Positions 23,546 through 34,452 of a DNA stretch of 64,000 nucleotides are shown here, piece after piece; positions within the stretch are counted from its first letter, which is position 1; each line of letters opens with the position of its first letter. A model generated the notes under the pieces. That model was not told the DNA's origin. It searched no databases and saw nothing but the letters and a program-made list of their open reading frames with translations. This DNA is from Hermatobates lingyangjiaoensis (taxonomy: Eukaryota > Arthropoda > Insecta > Hemiptera > Hermatobatidae): the NCBI GenBank assembly GCA_026182355.1, contig JAPFBL010000104.1, forward strand, positions 3,279,501-3,343,500, given 5' to 3'. The position numbers were made by a program, and so were the translations under genes.

Positions 23546-24116
23546 GTGGGGACATAATGTTTTAATGCGTGAGCAAAAAATGTCTGTTTATGAAATTATT
23601 AATAATTTCTTAATGGTTTCTTCGAAATAACGAATAATTTTTTTTTATTCAATTCATTATAGTTTTCAGTATTAATATATATATTTTCATTTCTTATAAC
23701 ATTATTTACAAAATGAAATTGATTTAACTTTTGTTTAAATTAATTTGCTCAATTTAGTTTGCTGAAACTCCCTTAGGTAAAAAAACATTGTAAGAGACTA
23801 AGTTTTCGACGTCGTCGAATCAATATCAAAAAATCAAAGTAAATAAGAGAGAATTAACTTTGATATGTAAATAAGAGAACATATATAGAGATTAAATAGG
23901 CACTTATTGGAACAGAAGAAAATTCAATATAGTGTGAGAGAAATATAATATATTATAGGCAGTTAAAATAAGAACCCATGGGATAAAATACACGAATAAT
24001 ATATTAAAACGTATAATATAACTAATAGTAGAATTGGAAGGTAATTTTTCAAATAAATATGATCAGAATAGAATTTTAATTTACCAATGAATATTATAAA
24101 TGATCATATAACTTAC

Positions 24117-24268
24117 CCTGATTTAGCGAAGTTCGTGATGAAGGTTACGGTAGCCTCAGCAATTTTTGCATCTTGGGATGTGTAATTAGGTTGAAATATG
24201 GAGCTGGGAAAGGCCAAAGGCAGGCCTAGAAAATAGCTTACATCTTCACCTCGTACACTGCCTAACCT
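24117..24268 (-). CDS. Neuroligin, internal exon (C-terminal esterase-like domain, part 2)
   Basis: This exon continues the same protein. It begins RLGSVRGEDVSYFLGLPL, runs through QPNYTSQDAKIAEATVTF and ends TNFAKSG. It starts in phase 0 after a pyrimidine-rich TTTTTTCAG acceptor and ends TCA GG followed by gtaagt, so 152 nt equals 50 codons plus two bases. The block aligns with the acetylcholinesterase segment around its catalytic histidine (GVIHGYEIEFVFG in the enzyme). Here Arg sits at that position (SVRGED), consistent with a non-catalytic adhesion molecule. The usual GG after LPLV is replaced by FP (LPLAFPSS), a mild divergence. The NFAKSG/GDPNEP junction with the next exon is a neuroligin and cholinesterase hallmark. 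Confidence is high because sequence, phase and order all agree. Confidence 0.9.
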
Positions 24269-24654
24269 CTGAAAAAATATATGAAGAAATTAATATTCAG
24301 TTTATAATATATACAAATTTTAGAGAAAGTTATATTGTTAGTCTGTGGAAAAATACTGTTATCTATATAAATAAAATAATGATTTTGTCTGTACATTGCT
24401 TAGAACTGACTCATTTCAAGTTGTCTTTACATTTCATACATTGCAGAAACCGAATCCACCCTTAGAAAAATTTCTGTCGGTTTGTCCACAAAATTTTGTC
24501 ACAAGTAAACTCAGCCACCATAACACATATTAAGCTGAAACTTTTACAGTAAATTTTTGTATGTCTAACTTAAAATATAGGCTCTGATTGATTAGAAATT
24601 CAACGTAGAAGTGAAGTTATGGACGATTAAAGTAAAAACGTTTGTCACAAGTCG

Positions 24655-24800
24655 CTCTCTGCCGGTACAAGTGGACGCACGTACCTCTTCTTCTTCCCTT
24701 CTCCCTGACGACGAACTTCAGTTCTAAATCGATCCAGTAAGTTTTCTCGCTTCTTCTATTTGTTGTCTTTTTTCATTTATATATATATATATATATATAA
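24655..24800 (+). repeat. Solo PLE terminal segment
   Basis: GTACAAGTGGACGCACGTAC through CCCTGACGAC, stem GAAC-TTCA-GTTC, TAAATCGATCC and CAGTAAGTTTTCTCGCTTC is a diverged copy of the right arm at 26495-26647. G of the GAAA box is mutated to T. It ends in (TA)n at 24779-24800. Confidence 0.75.
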
Positions 24801-24835
24801 TTTTTTTCGTTGGAAATACGATCCAAAACGGACAA

Positions 24836-25902
24836 ATATAGTTCAATATAAACAAAGAAACATAGAGAAATCAGAAGAACACACTTACAGTCTCTAATTT
24901 TCGGTTTGAACCGTCTTCAGGAGAGATAAGAGAGGGAAACCAAGCGCACTGGATCAGAGACGGTTGGAGACCAACAGTGTTGCCGCATGCGCGCCCGTTC
25001 ACAGAAAATAAGGTAGACAGGAATCAATTTATAATTAATTTATAATTTATAAAATAAAATAAAATAATGGAATATGAAAACAATAATATATAAAAAAGAA
25101 AAAATTGAAAAAATAAGGGAAATTGATACAGAGAAATTGATACATAAACAAAAGTGCTGACTAAGCTATGATAAAATAAAATAAAACTAAGAATACAAAT
25201 AATAATAACAAATGAAATAATTTAATAAAAAAATGAAAAGGCAAGGAACTTTTAGACATTATCGCTTTAGATTGAGGCCAGGTGCACTGCGCGCACTTAA
25301 TAGCCAAATATGGGCTTCTTCGGAGGCTCGTAGTGTGAGATCTTTGCTGTCAGGGGGTATTTGTCGCAGAATTTTTCTGCGACAAATACCCCTGACAGCA
25401 AAGATCTCACACTACGAGCCTCCGAAGAAGCCCATATTTGGCTATTAAGTGCGCGCAGTGCACCTGGCCTCAATCTAAAGCGATAATGTCTAAAAGTTCC
25501 TTGCCTTTTCACATTTTTTATTAAATTATTTCATTTGTTATTATTATTTGTATTCTTAGTTTTATTTTATTTTATCATAGCTTAGTCAGCACTTTTGTTT
25601 ATGTATCAATTTCTCTGTATCAATTTCCCTTATTTTTTCAATTTTTTCTTTTTTATATATTATTGTTTTCATATTCCATTATTTTATTTTATTTTATAAA
25701 TTATAAATTAATTATAAATTGATTCCTGTCTACCTTATTTTCTGTGAACGGGCGCGCATGCGGCAACACTGTTGGTCTCCAACCGTCTCTGATCCAGTGC
25801 GCTTGGTTTCCCTCTCTTATCTCTCCTGAAGACGGTTCAAACCGAAAATTAGAGACTGTAAGTGTGTTCTTCTGATTTCTCTATGTTTCTTTGTTTATAT
25901 TG

Positions 25903-25910
<8 letters not shown>
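24836..25910. repeat. Near-perfect palindrome of two head-to-head PLE 3' ends (arms about 536 bp)
   Basis: Left arm 24836-25371 and right arm 25375-25910 mirror each other with only a few differences, with a 3-base centre (GCAGAA-TTT-TTCTGC). Each arm, read outwards, holds the last codons of a PLE (DSKDLTLRASEEAHIWLLSA, then PGLNLKR-stop), an AT-rich 3' UTR, a GGGCGCGCATGCGGCAACAC block, a hammerhead-like core (CTGAAGAC-GGTT-CA-AACC-GAAAATTAG at 25826-25850, mirrored at 24896-24920) and a tail ending at (TA)n. Both copies are truncated at the same point, which is the axis. Short frames at 25233-25512 are antisense shadows of the PLE tail. Confidence 0.9.
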
Positions 25911-25936
<26 letters not shown>

Positions 25937-25941
<5 letters not shown>

Positions 25942-26218
25942 TTCACAAACGAAGAAAAGCAACACACAGAGAAAGAGACACACTTACAAACTCAAATTTT
26001 CGGATGATCCGTCTTCAGGAGAAAAGAGAGAATGTGCGACCAAGCATGCCGGAAACACAACGGCAGGAAACCTGCCGTTTCCGGTTTCCTGCCGTTGTGT
26101 TTCCGGCGTGCTTGGTCGCCCATTCTCTCTTTTCTCCTGAAGACGGATCATCCGAAAATTTGAGTTTGTAAGTGTGTCTCTTTCTCTGTGTGTTGCTTTT
26201 CTTCGTTTGTGAACTGAT
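25937..26218. repeat. Palindrome of PLE terminal segments (arms 136 bp, spacer 10 bp)
   Basis: Arms 25937-26072 and 26083-26218. Each has a hammerhead-like core CTGAAGAC-GGA-TCA-TCC-GAAAATTTGAG (26137-26160 plus; 25995-26018 minus) and a tail GTAAGTGTGTCTCTTTCTCT. The centre consists of repeats of GGCAGGAAAC/GTTTCCTGCC. No coding sequence remains. (TA)n lies on both outer sides. A single-arm relative is at 50200-50400. Confidence 0.9.
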
Positions 26219-26315
26219 TTGCGTCCAGTTTGGATCGTTTTTTCGAATTTTAAGTGGATATATATATATATATATATATATAAATCAAAATATTAAAACG
26301 GTCCAAACCGGACAG

Positions 26316-26647
26316 ATATATAAATGAAAAAAGATAACAAATAGAAGAAGCGAGAAAACTTACTGGGTCGATATTTCGAACTGAAGTTCGTCGTCAGGGA
26401 GAAGAAGGGAAGAAGAAGGGAAGAGGAAGAGGCACGTGCGTCCACTCGTACAAGCAAAGGGCGACTGGGGGCTGGTGACCGCCGCCTGGAGCCTCCAGTC
26501 GCCCTTTGCTTGTACGAGTGGACGCACGTGCCTCTTCCTCTTCCCTTCTTCTTCCCTTCTTCTCCCTGACGACGAACTTCAGTTCAAAATATCGACCCAG
26601 TAAGTTTTCTCGCTTCTTCTATTTGTTGTCTTTTTTCATTTATATAT
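26316..26647. repeat. Palindrome of PLE terminal segments (arms 153 bp, spacer 26 bp)
   Basis: Arms 26316-26468 and 26495-26647. The minus arm carries an intact-looking core CTGACGAC-GAAC-TTCA-GTTC-GAAATATCGACC (26368-26397). In the plus arm (26566-26595) the box reads GTTCAAAATATCG, losing the conserved G. Read outward, the region before the core is a CTTCTTCCC-rich stretch plus GTACGAGTGGACGCACGTGC. The GC-rich spacer (GCTGGTGACCGCCGCCTGGA) is unique. Confidence 0.88.
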
Positions 26648-26679
26648 ATATAACAAGATTTCACAATAAACACGTGCAA

Positions 26680-26945
26680 TAGCAATCAATGATCAAACCA
26701 CAATGTGGAATAGAAAAAAAAAAAGACTAAGATCTTTCATATGTTACAAGCCAACTTCGTCAGAGTAAAAAAGCCAACTAAAACACACGATGCAGAAGCA
26801 TCCTTTTGTTTACTTTATTTTAGGTAATTTTTTTTCGTTTATATAACTATGATAAAATTTATGCATTTTCGTGTTGGTATTCCATACGTACCTACTGATA
26901 AACACTAAGTGTTCGAAAGGCGTTTTAAAAACGAATAAGCATTGC
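26680..26945. repeat. Further PLE-type ends next to the palindrome array
   Basis: 26690-26790 is a minus-strand, decayed member of the family at 37150-37245 (AAGACTAAGATCTTTCA...CTTCGTCAGAG). At 26899-26930 the plus strand reads CTGATAAACACTAAGTGTTC followed by GAAAGGCG, with a clear AACACT/AGTGTT stem. Confidence 0.55.
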
Positions 26946-26999
26946 AAATAGAGCGCCTGCGGTGATCACTTGTATAAATACTTAATATATTTTTCCTCA

Positions 27000-28680
27000 C
27001 TATCAATTTTAGGACGGTTATGTAGAATCATACAAGCCCTTATATCCTGGGTGAGTTCATTCTGTTGAGAGACCTAGAATATTAATAACTTAGTGTCATC
27101 AATTTATAAAAAAATTATTGAAGTTAGTGTTTCTTTATTAATCTTTTCTCATTAACTACCTGTTAAAAATTTTGTTAAAAACTATTAATTATTATTATTG
27201 AAAGAAATCTATAAATGTAAGACTTCTCCAGATTCTTCCATATTAAGTAACATTTTTATGTATGCGATCTATATAGTGACATCAGTAATTTATTAATTGT
27301 AGATCCTATGTAAATGTTATTTCTTTCAAAGAATATTATTCTAAGCTATTTGCTTAATTCTAAAATATTAGATGAGTTACAACAAAATATATTTCAGTTA
27401 AAGAACGATACAAAACCACTATATTTTATCGTCAGAAGCCAATAAACTCTTATCATCTACTCAGAAATGATGAAGTTGCACTTGTTTTTGGTGTATACCG
27501 TTGATCGAGCTTAAGTGGATACTTCCTACATTCGTTCTTTCCTACAAAGTTCAAATTAATCCACTTATTTCATCCATTAATGCCAGCTGAGAAGTTGCTT
27601 TCCTTTTCAATATTCCTTAATTAAAACTAATGTTACAATTAATATGTTATAAGCGTGACGTAAGATTATATGTTATTAAATTTGGAAATTAACAGATATT
27701 TAACCGAAGTGACAAAATATTTTTTTTCATTAAAAATTCCAATAGATAAATTTTGCAAAAAAAATAACTGTCATTCATAACATTTATCATGGGAAAATAT
27801 TTAAATAGTGCAGCAAAAAGGATGAAGCAGTTCAGGATGCTTTCTTACTTTACTTCATTTCACTCAGTACCTGCTTGCCATCTAATGATGATTCCGGAGA
27901 TATTGAAAGTCTGCAGTAAATGATGTTAGAACTATGAGGTAAAGCTCATTATGAGGCGAATTATATGATATTCCTATCACAATACAGTTTCATAATTTAC
28001 GTACGTATTTATAAGAATTTACTTGTCAGCTTAAAAGGCCTCTCCCAAATAAGATTAACTTTTATCAGAAAGGGTGTTTTCATCTTGTTTTTCTTGATTA
28101 TGTAAAAAACATTTTTTCAATGGCATTTTCTCTGATGAACAGTGAGGAAACAAAAGGGACAGAAAATAAGGAAAGGAAGAAGTGATGGGAGAGAGTAAAG
28201 AAGATGGAGGAAAAAAGAGAGGGAGAGAAAAAAAGAATGTGATATAGGCGGGTTGCAGAAAATGTAAGGGAAAGGATAGGAGAGAAAGAGAGTGCGAGAT
28301 AGGTAAAATTCTCAGAATTCTCTATACTGTCGTATTTCTTTGTAAAATGTTCCTACATTCCATTCATTTTGGATATAAATCAGTACACTTCAGAATATCC
28401 GTGATAGCCAATATTCATTTAAAAACCATAACCAACTGAGGCATAACAGTGTAAAACAAATTACAATAAAGTTGTCTAACATAAACAAATCCTTTTATTT
28501 AAAAATAGTTTGAAATAATCATTTGGCTGTTTCCTTACTTCAATAAAAATGATTTCGCAGAAAAGGCATAAAAGAGGCTGATATAGGTTGGCAAGTTTAC
28601 GTGACTGGAGACTTAATGCTGCGCACGCATTAAACATTCACTCCACTTCCATTCACCTGTGTTCCAAACTCTCTTACTTT
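27000..28680. other. AT-rich intronic sequence with a purine-rich tract
   Basis: No gene or element end recognised. 28140-28310 is strongly purine-rich on the plus strand (AGGAAGAAGTGATGGGAGAG and similar), resembling decayed GA-type simple sequence. Confidence 0.45.
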
Positions 28681-28939
28681 TTTCCTCTATTACTTAAAGT
28701 CGAAAGCTAATATAAAGGCTATTTTCTGTAACAAGTAATGTTTTCATTTTAATTAAGTTGGATAGCACTTGAAATATGGGTTGTTCTAAGCTTCTTGAAG
28801 AATGTTGCTCAATAAATATACTGAAAATAATTTTACTGGAACTACCAATCCTTACTACACTATTTGTTATGTCACAAAATAAATAATTCAATTTTTGTTT
28901 CTATATATAATTAAAGTTATCACTAGCAAGCAAAAAAGA

Positions 28940-29100
28940 GAGACCATCACTTACTATTATATTATATCGATCATTACGGCTATCTTGCCGTCTTCAGGAG
29001 AGAAAGGAAAAGGAACACAGGAGCGGAGACGTGAAAGTGTCCACCGACCAAAACAAAGTGTCCATAATTTAATATTGGATTAATATTGATCTAATAAATA
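28940..29100 (-). repeat. Decayed PLE-type terminal segment
   Basis: On the minus strand CTCCTGAAGACGGCAAGATA followed by GCCGTAATGATCG matches the layout of the cores at 25826 and 26137: the CGGC/GCCG stem is intact but the GAAA box has become TAATG. Upstream sequence (CTCCTGTGTTCCTTTTCC) is related to the other members. Confidence 0.5.
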
Positions 29101-29513
29101 AATTAATATTAATACAAATCTTTATTTCTGTTTCTTGGCGGCAAACTTTCTCACAAGCGTAAAGTTTGCAGCAGCTACTATTTTTACAACAAAAGTTGTA
29201 CTATTTTCGCAACTTTTTAAACTATTTTACGTTCTGAGGGCGATAATGGCTATAATGATATAGTGAATTTGGCATGCATCTACTGTGGTTACGCCCAGCT
29301 TACATCTCTGGTAAATTTGGTGCGGCTATCATTACCCACACAGTGCAACATGGAACTACCTACATGGAACATGGTTGAAAAATATGGAAAAAATCTCAAG
29401 AGGCCTAACCTCAACTTTACCATAAGTGAATATAATAACGACAAAGCATTTTGTTTTTATTTTAATGTGGCTATAGTGTAGATGCAATATCAAACGCTAT
29501 GACAAATATTATT

Positions 29514-29880
29514 GGGGGTCAGATTAGCTCAGAGGTTAACGTACTCATCTCTGAACTGGTGGGTCCGGGGTTCGATACCCACCTGGCCTTCGATTTATTA
29601 AAGTTGGAGCTGAATAAATCTGAGCACGTCCTCCCTCGAAGAGGACTTAAAACTTTCTGTCCCGAGTCTGTACAATGTCAGGTACTGGTTAAAGATCCTT
29701 ACTCTAAATACACTTAAATTAAGCAACATATAGGACTCCCAATGTAGAATCAACAGGTAATATGGATCGCCCGTCACTAAAATGGGCGCCAAATACTAAA
29801 TGAGCCACAATTTCTGCCTCTAGAACAACACTAAAAGGTGAAAGCCTTATAAGTGTTGGCAAAGGAAAACAACAGCATGG
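29514..29880 (+). mobile_element. tRNA-derived SINE, copy 2
   Basis: Same family as the copy at 12152: tRNA-like head with GATTAGCTCAGAGGTTAACG and GGGGTTCGATACCC, then the body with GAGCACGTCCTCCCTCGAAG and CAGGTACTGGTTAAAGATCC. The B-box is close to consensus. After AATGTAGAATCAACAGGTAA it continues with a segment ending near GTGAAAGCCTTATAAGTGTT that copy 1 lacks, so the 3' part is either longer or a different subfamily. Confidence 0.87.
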
Positions 29881-29899
29881 TAAATATTATCAAAATCAA

Positions 29900-31665
29900 A
29901 GTTGATAATCAAAATCATGACATTCAATTTGTTTTTGTCATTTTTTCACATGAAACATGAGGCATGTTTCAACTATTTCACTATTATGCAGTAAAGTAAA
30001 TTTTAAACCGATTTCTCTTTATTTGTAGTAAGTTTTCACGAGACAGTAAGTTTTCTCGTTAACATTTTCTGTTCAGAGTTTTTTGCTCTATAAAATTGTT
30101 CAAGGCTAAACAAAGATGTTTCGTTATTTTGTTTAAGCACAAATGTTATTTACATAAATATTGATAACATATGACCTTTTGATCATAAAAGGAATAATAT
30201 TGATTTTGAAGAACAGCTTTTTGTACCTTTCTTTATCTGTTAAAGAAGTTAAATATATTTTCGTCATTTCTTTTAATTTTTTTATAAATCTATGCTGATT
30301 TTATTGTTGTGATGCACAGTTTATGACATTCATATGCATGTGTAGGGTAAAACAGTTGATGTAAGTCAAACCTCATTAATCTTTTTCTTTAGAACAAGTG
30401 GATGATGACAAAATAATGCAAATTATTTTACCCTTTCAAATCGTTTAAATTGTAATTACTTAACTAAATAATTCCATGATAATAAACTCAGAAAGATTGA
30501 TGGTTATCGCAGAGTTGGTTCAGCATATTTGGGGTCAAGTCGAAAGAGTAAGTTGAAGAGAAAGTAAGTATTGGTAAGTTTGACCCTTGTGATCAAGCCC
30601 ACCCAAATCTCTGACCACCGCCTCCCTCATCACCCCAAACTAATTAAACCGACCCTAAGAGATTTCCTTCCAATTCCGTTTCCCGACAAATACTCACTGA
30701 CCACAATAACTTCCATTGCTCGCACGCGGCATCCCCAACAGAGCCCACTAATCTTATCTATGCTTGACACGTTCTCCTGCTAATCCAACGGTGCAAATAG
30801 CAAAAACGAATCCTCATAAATATTTAATACTACTTTATAATAATTTCAAGTTTTAATCAATAAATTCAAACTCTGAAAATTTCTTAAAAATTTAATAATT
30901 TACAATTTCTTTTAACAGCAATCTTTAATTTCATATTCAGTGTTCAAAGAATTTCAACTCAAATGTAAAGAGTACAACCTTAGTTTTTAATCATACATTA
31001 ACTAATAAATTAACTTTTAAATTTGTCTACTATGTTATACGTTTTTGATTAATAATACATATAAAACATTTGGTTTATGCTTCACTTTTTTGACATTCTA
31101 TGTCCCTTACATTTGAAGTCAAGACATCCCTGTTTTTCAAATCTCTGTTCTAAGATTTAGAATTTACTTTCTTAATTATTTTAAGAATCATCCAATCAAA
31201 ATTATTCAAATAGTTGAAACTGTTGTTGAAACTAAAATTTTTGTTTTGTAATCGTCACACTAGATGTGTTTGCTATGTATGTTGGAAAATGTTTGTATGT
31301 TGAAATAATGTGGCTTGCTTGTAACCCAAATGGATGCACATTAACATATGCAAAGCACTTTCCACCCTAATACAGTAGCGAAGGCAGAAGTTCAAAGGAC
31401 TGATGTTAAAATAAGAGGAAGAATGCATTGGATATATCTACATAGTATTATTATAAAGCTCTGTTTGCTGTTTTGCTGGTATTACTTTACAAATAATCAC
31501 ACCAAAAAAAAATGAAAAATAAATTCCATCAACATAAGTCAGGAAATTAATAACTCCAAATGAAAATCTATTCTTAATATGAAATAAAGCTGCCCAATTA
31601 TTTTCCAGAAAAGTTGTTTATATTTTTCCTGTGGTTTAGACGATGTTTCTTTTTTACTGTAAAGC

Positions 31666-31703
<38 letters not shown>

Positions 31704-33365
31704 GAAAAATTCCTTTAAGAAAATTCCAACTTGAAGATGATTATTGTATAGTCGAAAACTTGTGAGTTCATATATTAGTTTTAATTCGTTTAACTAGTCA
31801 TGTTATGTTAACCTAACTTTGGATATTGTTTATATGTCTCTGGCAAAGTTAATTAGAGATAGTCAGCAAAAAAGTCGCCGAGATATTTTTAAACAAATCT
31901 TATAAAATGAAGACTTTATCAGAGAAGTAAAAAAGTACGAGGTGAATCAGGAATTCATAATTCGTCTACGTTTTTGGATTGTTGTTCGGTTTTGAACTAC
32001 ACGAATCTTCAATAACTGCTCTGCGAATAGTTTTTGTAATGATGACTTATTATTTGCTGTTGCTTCTGTAATAGGAAATGTTATATTTTTTTTTATGAAT
32101 TTGTGTACTGATAATACACTTTCACTAGATTTGATGCTCAGTTTGTGTGTTTTGTAGTGTATTTTAAATTTAATTGTTTATGTGGTGTGCCAGTAGCAGT
32201 ACTAATGAAGTGTAGAGGTGGTGAAGTGTGGGTAGAGGTGAAAGCAGAGTGTATGTGATGAGGAGTCGACGCTGGCGCTGAGACGCGGGCTGCTGACTCG
32301 AGATGAGGGCTCTGTGAGCCTTACAAAGGGCTCTTTGATACCCGGTCTCCTAGCCGTCACGACTTTTCGTAGTAGGGGCAGCACCACAACCCTTTCACTC
32401 TTTCTACCCCAAGCATTTCCTTTTCTACTAACTCTATTTACATAAAAGTCCTTGCCTAAACCCCTGCTCTATATATTCACCTTCATCTCACCATTCCTTG
32501 CAACCCCTAATTCCAAAAACCTCCCTGCTAAAAACTAATATCCTCCAAACCTATTTCCTTCTAACCTGGCAAGAAATAACTTTCAACGAACCCTTCACAA
32601 CTACCTCTACATCCAAATCTGCTGTCTCGTCCCTTGAGTTGAACTACATTTTAAACTGATAAACTAATATGAAACAACTAGATAAAACACAAAAAATCTT
32701 CAGTTTCTATCAATTTAGAAAACAATTCCATAATGAGGATTGAAGAGTTGGTATCGTTTCTCAACAGACTAATAAGATTAACAATATTTTTCAGTTAACA
32801 ATATTTTACAATGTGATTTTATTGTATGTCATTGGATACTTTTACAATGTGATACATCTTATACCCTACTCTCTAATATTAAAATATCAACTCTGCGGTA
32901 TTATAAACTCAAATGAGCACGAATCTGAAAATCAGTCAATTATTCTCCTTCGCTGTTAAAATATCCATAAAGTTAAGATATAAATAATGTAATAATACGT
33001 CTTTTTCGAAAACACCCTTTCATTTCATCTTACCAATGCTTAAATCCGAGTTTAGGTATAGTATATTACTTAGTACAAGGACAAACATTAGGAGTAGTCC
33101 ATTATGATATTGTACAAAGTCAGTATAATGAGCAAATTAAAGTACAATAAATTCTATCAAATGAATGTTCACTTTGTAGTAATGAAAAACAAATATTATT
33201 GAATTAAATTTAAGCAATCACTTAGTAAAGAAATTCTACTTATTTTACTCTATTGTGATAAAAATACAAAAGTGTGTTCAATTATATCTAATTCCCGCAA
33301 GATCAGATATATACGACTTTGTATTTAGAAAAGTCTTTTTCTGTTACATGCATTACTTCTAAAAT
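29900..33365. other. Intronic sequence with C-rich patches, no recognised gene
   Basis: Mostly AT-rich. C-rich patches at 30590-30790 and 32380-32650, and a GC-rich patch at 32260-32360, stand out from the background; short frames across them show no known motif. A (TA)n tract lies at 31669-31698. Confidence 0.4.
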
Positions 33366-33370
33366 TATTT

Positions 33371-33585
33371 AAGATAATAATATTTTGTTGAAATTAACGG
33401 ATATTGTTCTTTTAACTATGTAAATGGATTTTCATTGTTCTTTTAAGATAATAATATTTTGTTGAAATTAAAGGATATTGTTCTTTTAACTATGAAAATG
33501 GATTTTAATTGTTCTTTTAAGATAATAATATTTTGTTCAAATTAACGGATATTGTTCTTTTAACTATGAAAATGGATTTTCAAAG
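33371..33585 (+). repeat. Tandem repeat, 74-bp unit, about 2.9 copies
   Basis: Units start at 33371, 33445 and 33519 with AAGATAATAATATTTTGTTG and contain GGATATTGTTCTTTTAACTA. Copies differ by only a few substitutions, so the amplification is recent. Confidence 0.9.
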
Positions 33586-34145
33586 TAAGTCGAGTTGTGA
33601 AGAATAACCCAAAGGAGGTTATCATCCTCCCATCTAATTCAGTCAGCCTTCTACACTTCTAACTCAACAAGTCTACTTTTCCCTGAAACTCACACAAATC
33701 TCGGCTCTGATATTAAGGATGTCAATATTAGTCAAGAATATAGATTGTCCAGTATCGATGTAAATACTCTTTATACTACTGAACCAGTAATAGATTATTA
33801 AAGATTCCTTCACGAGGAACTGTTAAATGTCACCCTCTCAATGTAATGTTTAAATAAATTCTTTTTGCAATAACTTTTGCAAACAAAAGTGTTGTCCTTC
33901 AATGAATGATTAATTAATTAGCACTCTTGAGTATTTATGTTTTTAATATTTTGAAATTGAAATTTTTGATTGTTTAATTCTTTCTGATCAAGTTAAATAC
34001 TTCCCATTTCTTGACGATATATTACCCTGCAATCACAATTCGGTTAACAAGGTGCTTTTTTTTACAAAATTTACGAATTCATTAGTACTAAAGAGCCTTG
34101 TGACAGTAGAAGAATAAGTGAATTCCAAATTATCTTTCTGCATGA

Positions 34146-34187
34146 TTGGGAGGGAGGGAGGAAGGAAGGGAGAGGGAGGGAGGGAGG

Positions 34188-34239
<52 letters not shown>
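34146..34239 (+). repeat. GGGA/GA microsatellite
   Basis: GGGAGGGAGGGA-type repeat (34146-34193) passes into a pure (GA)n tract (34194-34239). It creates a spurious Arg/Glu frame. Confidence 0.95.
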
Positions 34240-34452
34240 AACAATTAGAAGAAAATGTCAAAATATCATAGTAAGATTTTGTCTTCTTCTGAGAGATTTC
34301 TTCTTGCTATTTGATTATATATGTGTAGTTACTAATTCACTACTAGAAGTAGTAAATGAAAAGTCAAAAGATCTAAGTGCTTTGGAGCGACGCCACATAG
34401 CAGAATTGAGTTCTTTAAAATAAAGGTAAACTTGAAAGTATTCTTATCCTTT

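Larger units (their letters stand above)
17624..24116 (-). other. Neuroligin intron (about 6.5 kb)
   Basis: Bounded by gtaagt at 24116 and ttctcag at 17624, in phase 2. It contains a hammerhead-like PLE end (17838), a PLE reverse transcriptase remnant (19060-20034), a hairpin-ended repeat copy (20035-20515), a PLE GIY-YIG fragment (22040-22475) and a palindromic PLE end pair (23275-23545). Confidence 0.8.

Noticed and set aside
25233..25512. Two identical 71-codon frames on opposite strands
   Set aside because: They are antisense shadows of the PLE C-terminus on the two arms of the palindrome; the real frame is the one ending PGLNLKR.
30571..30783. Possible mitochondrial DNA insertion because of the C-rich strand
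   Set aside because: No mitochondrial gene or tRNA could be recognised in any frame or strand.
32202..32387. GC-rich minus-strand frame (SSRVSSPRLSASVDSSSHTL)
   Set aside because: No motif, no splice context, no second copy. Left as an unexplained GC-rich patch.
34118..34423. 101-codon frame with Arg/Glu repeats
   Set aside because: Produced by the GGGA/GA microsatellite; flanking residues have no family features.
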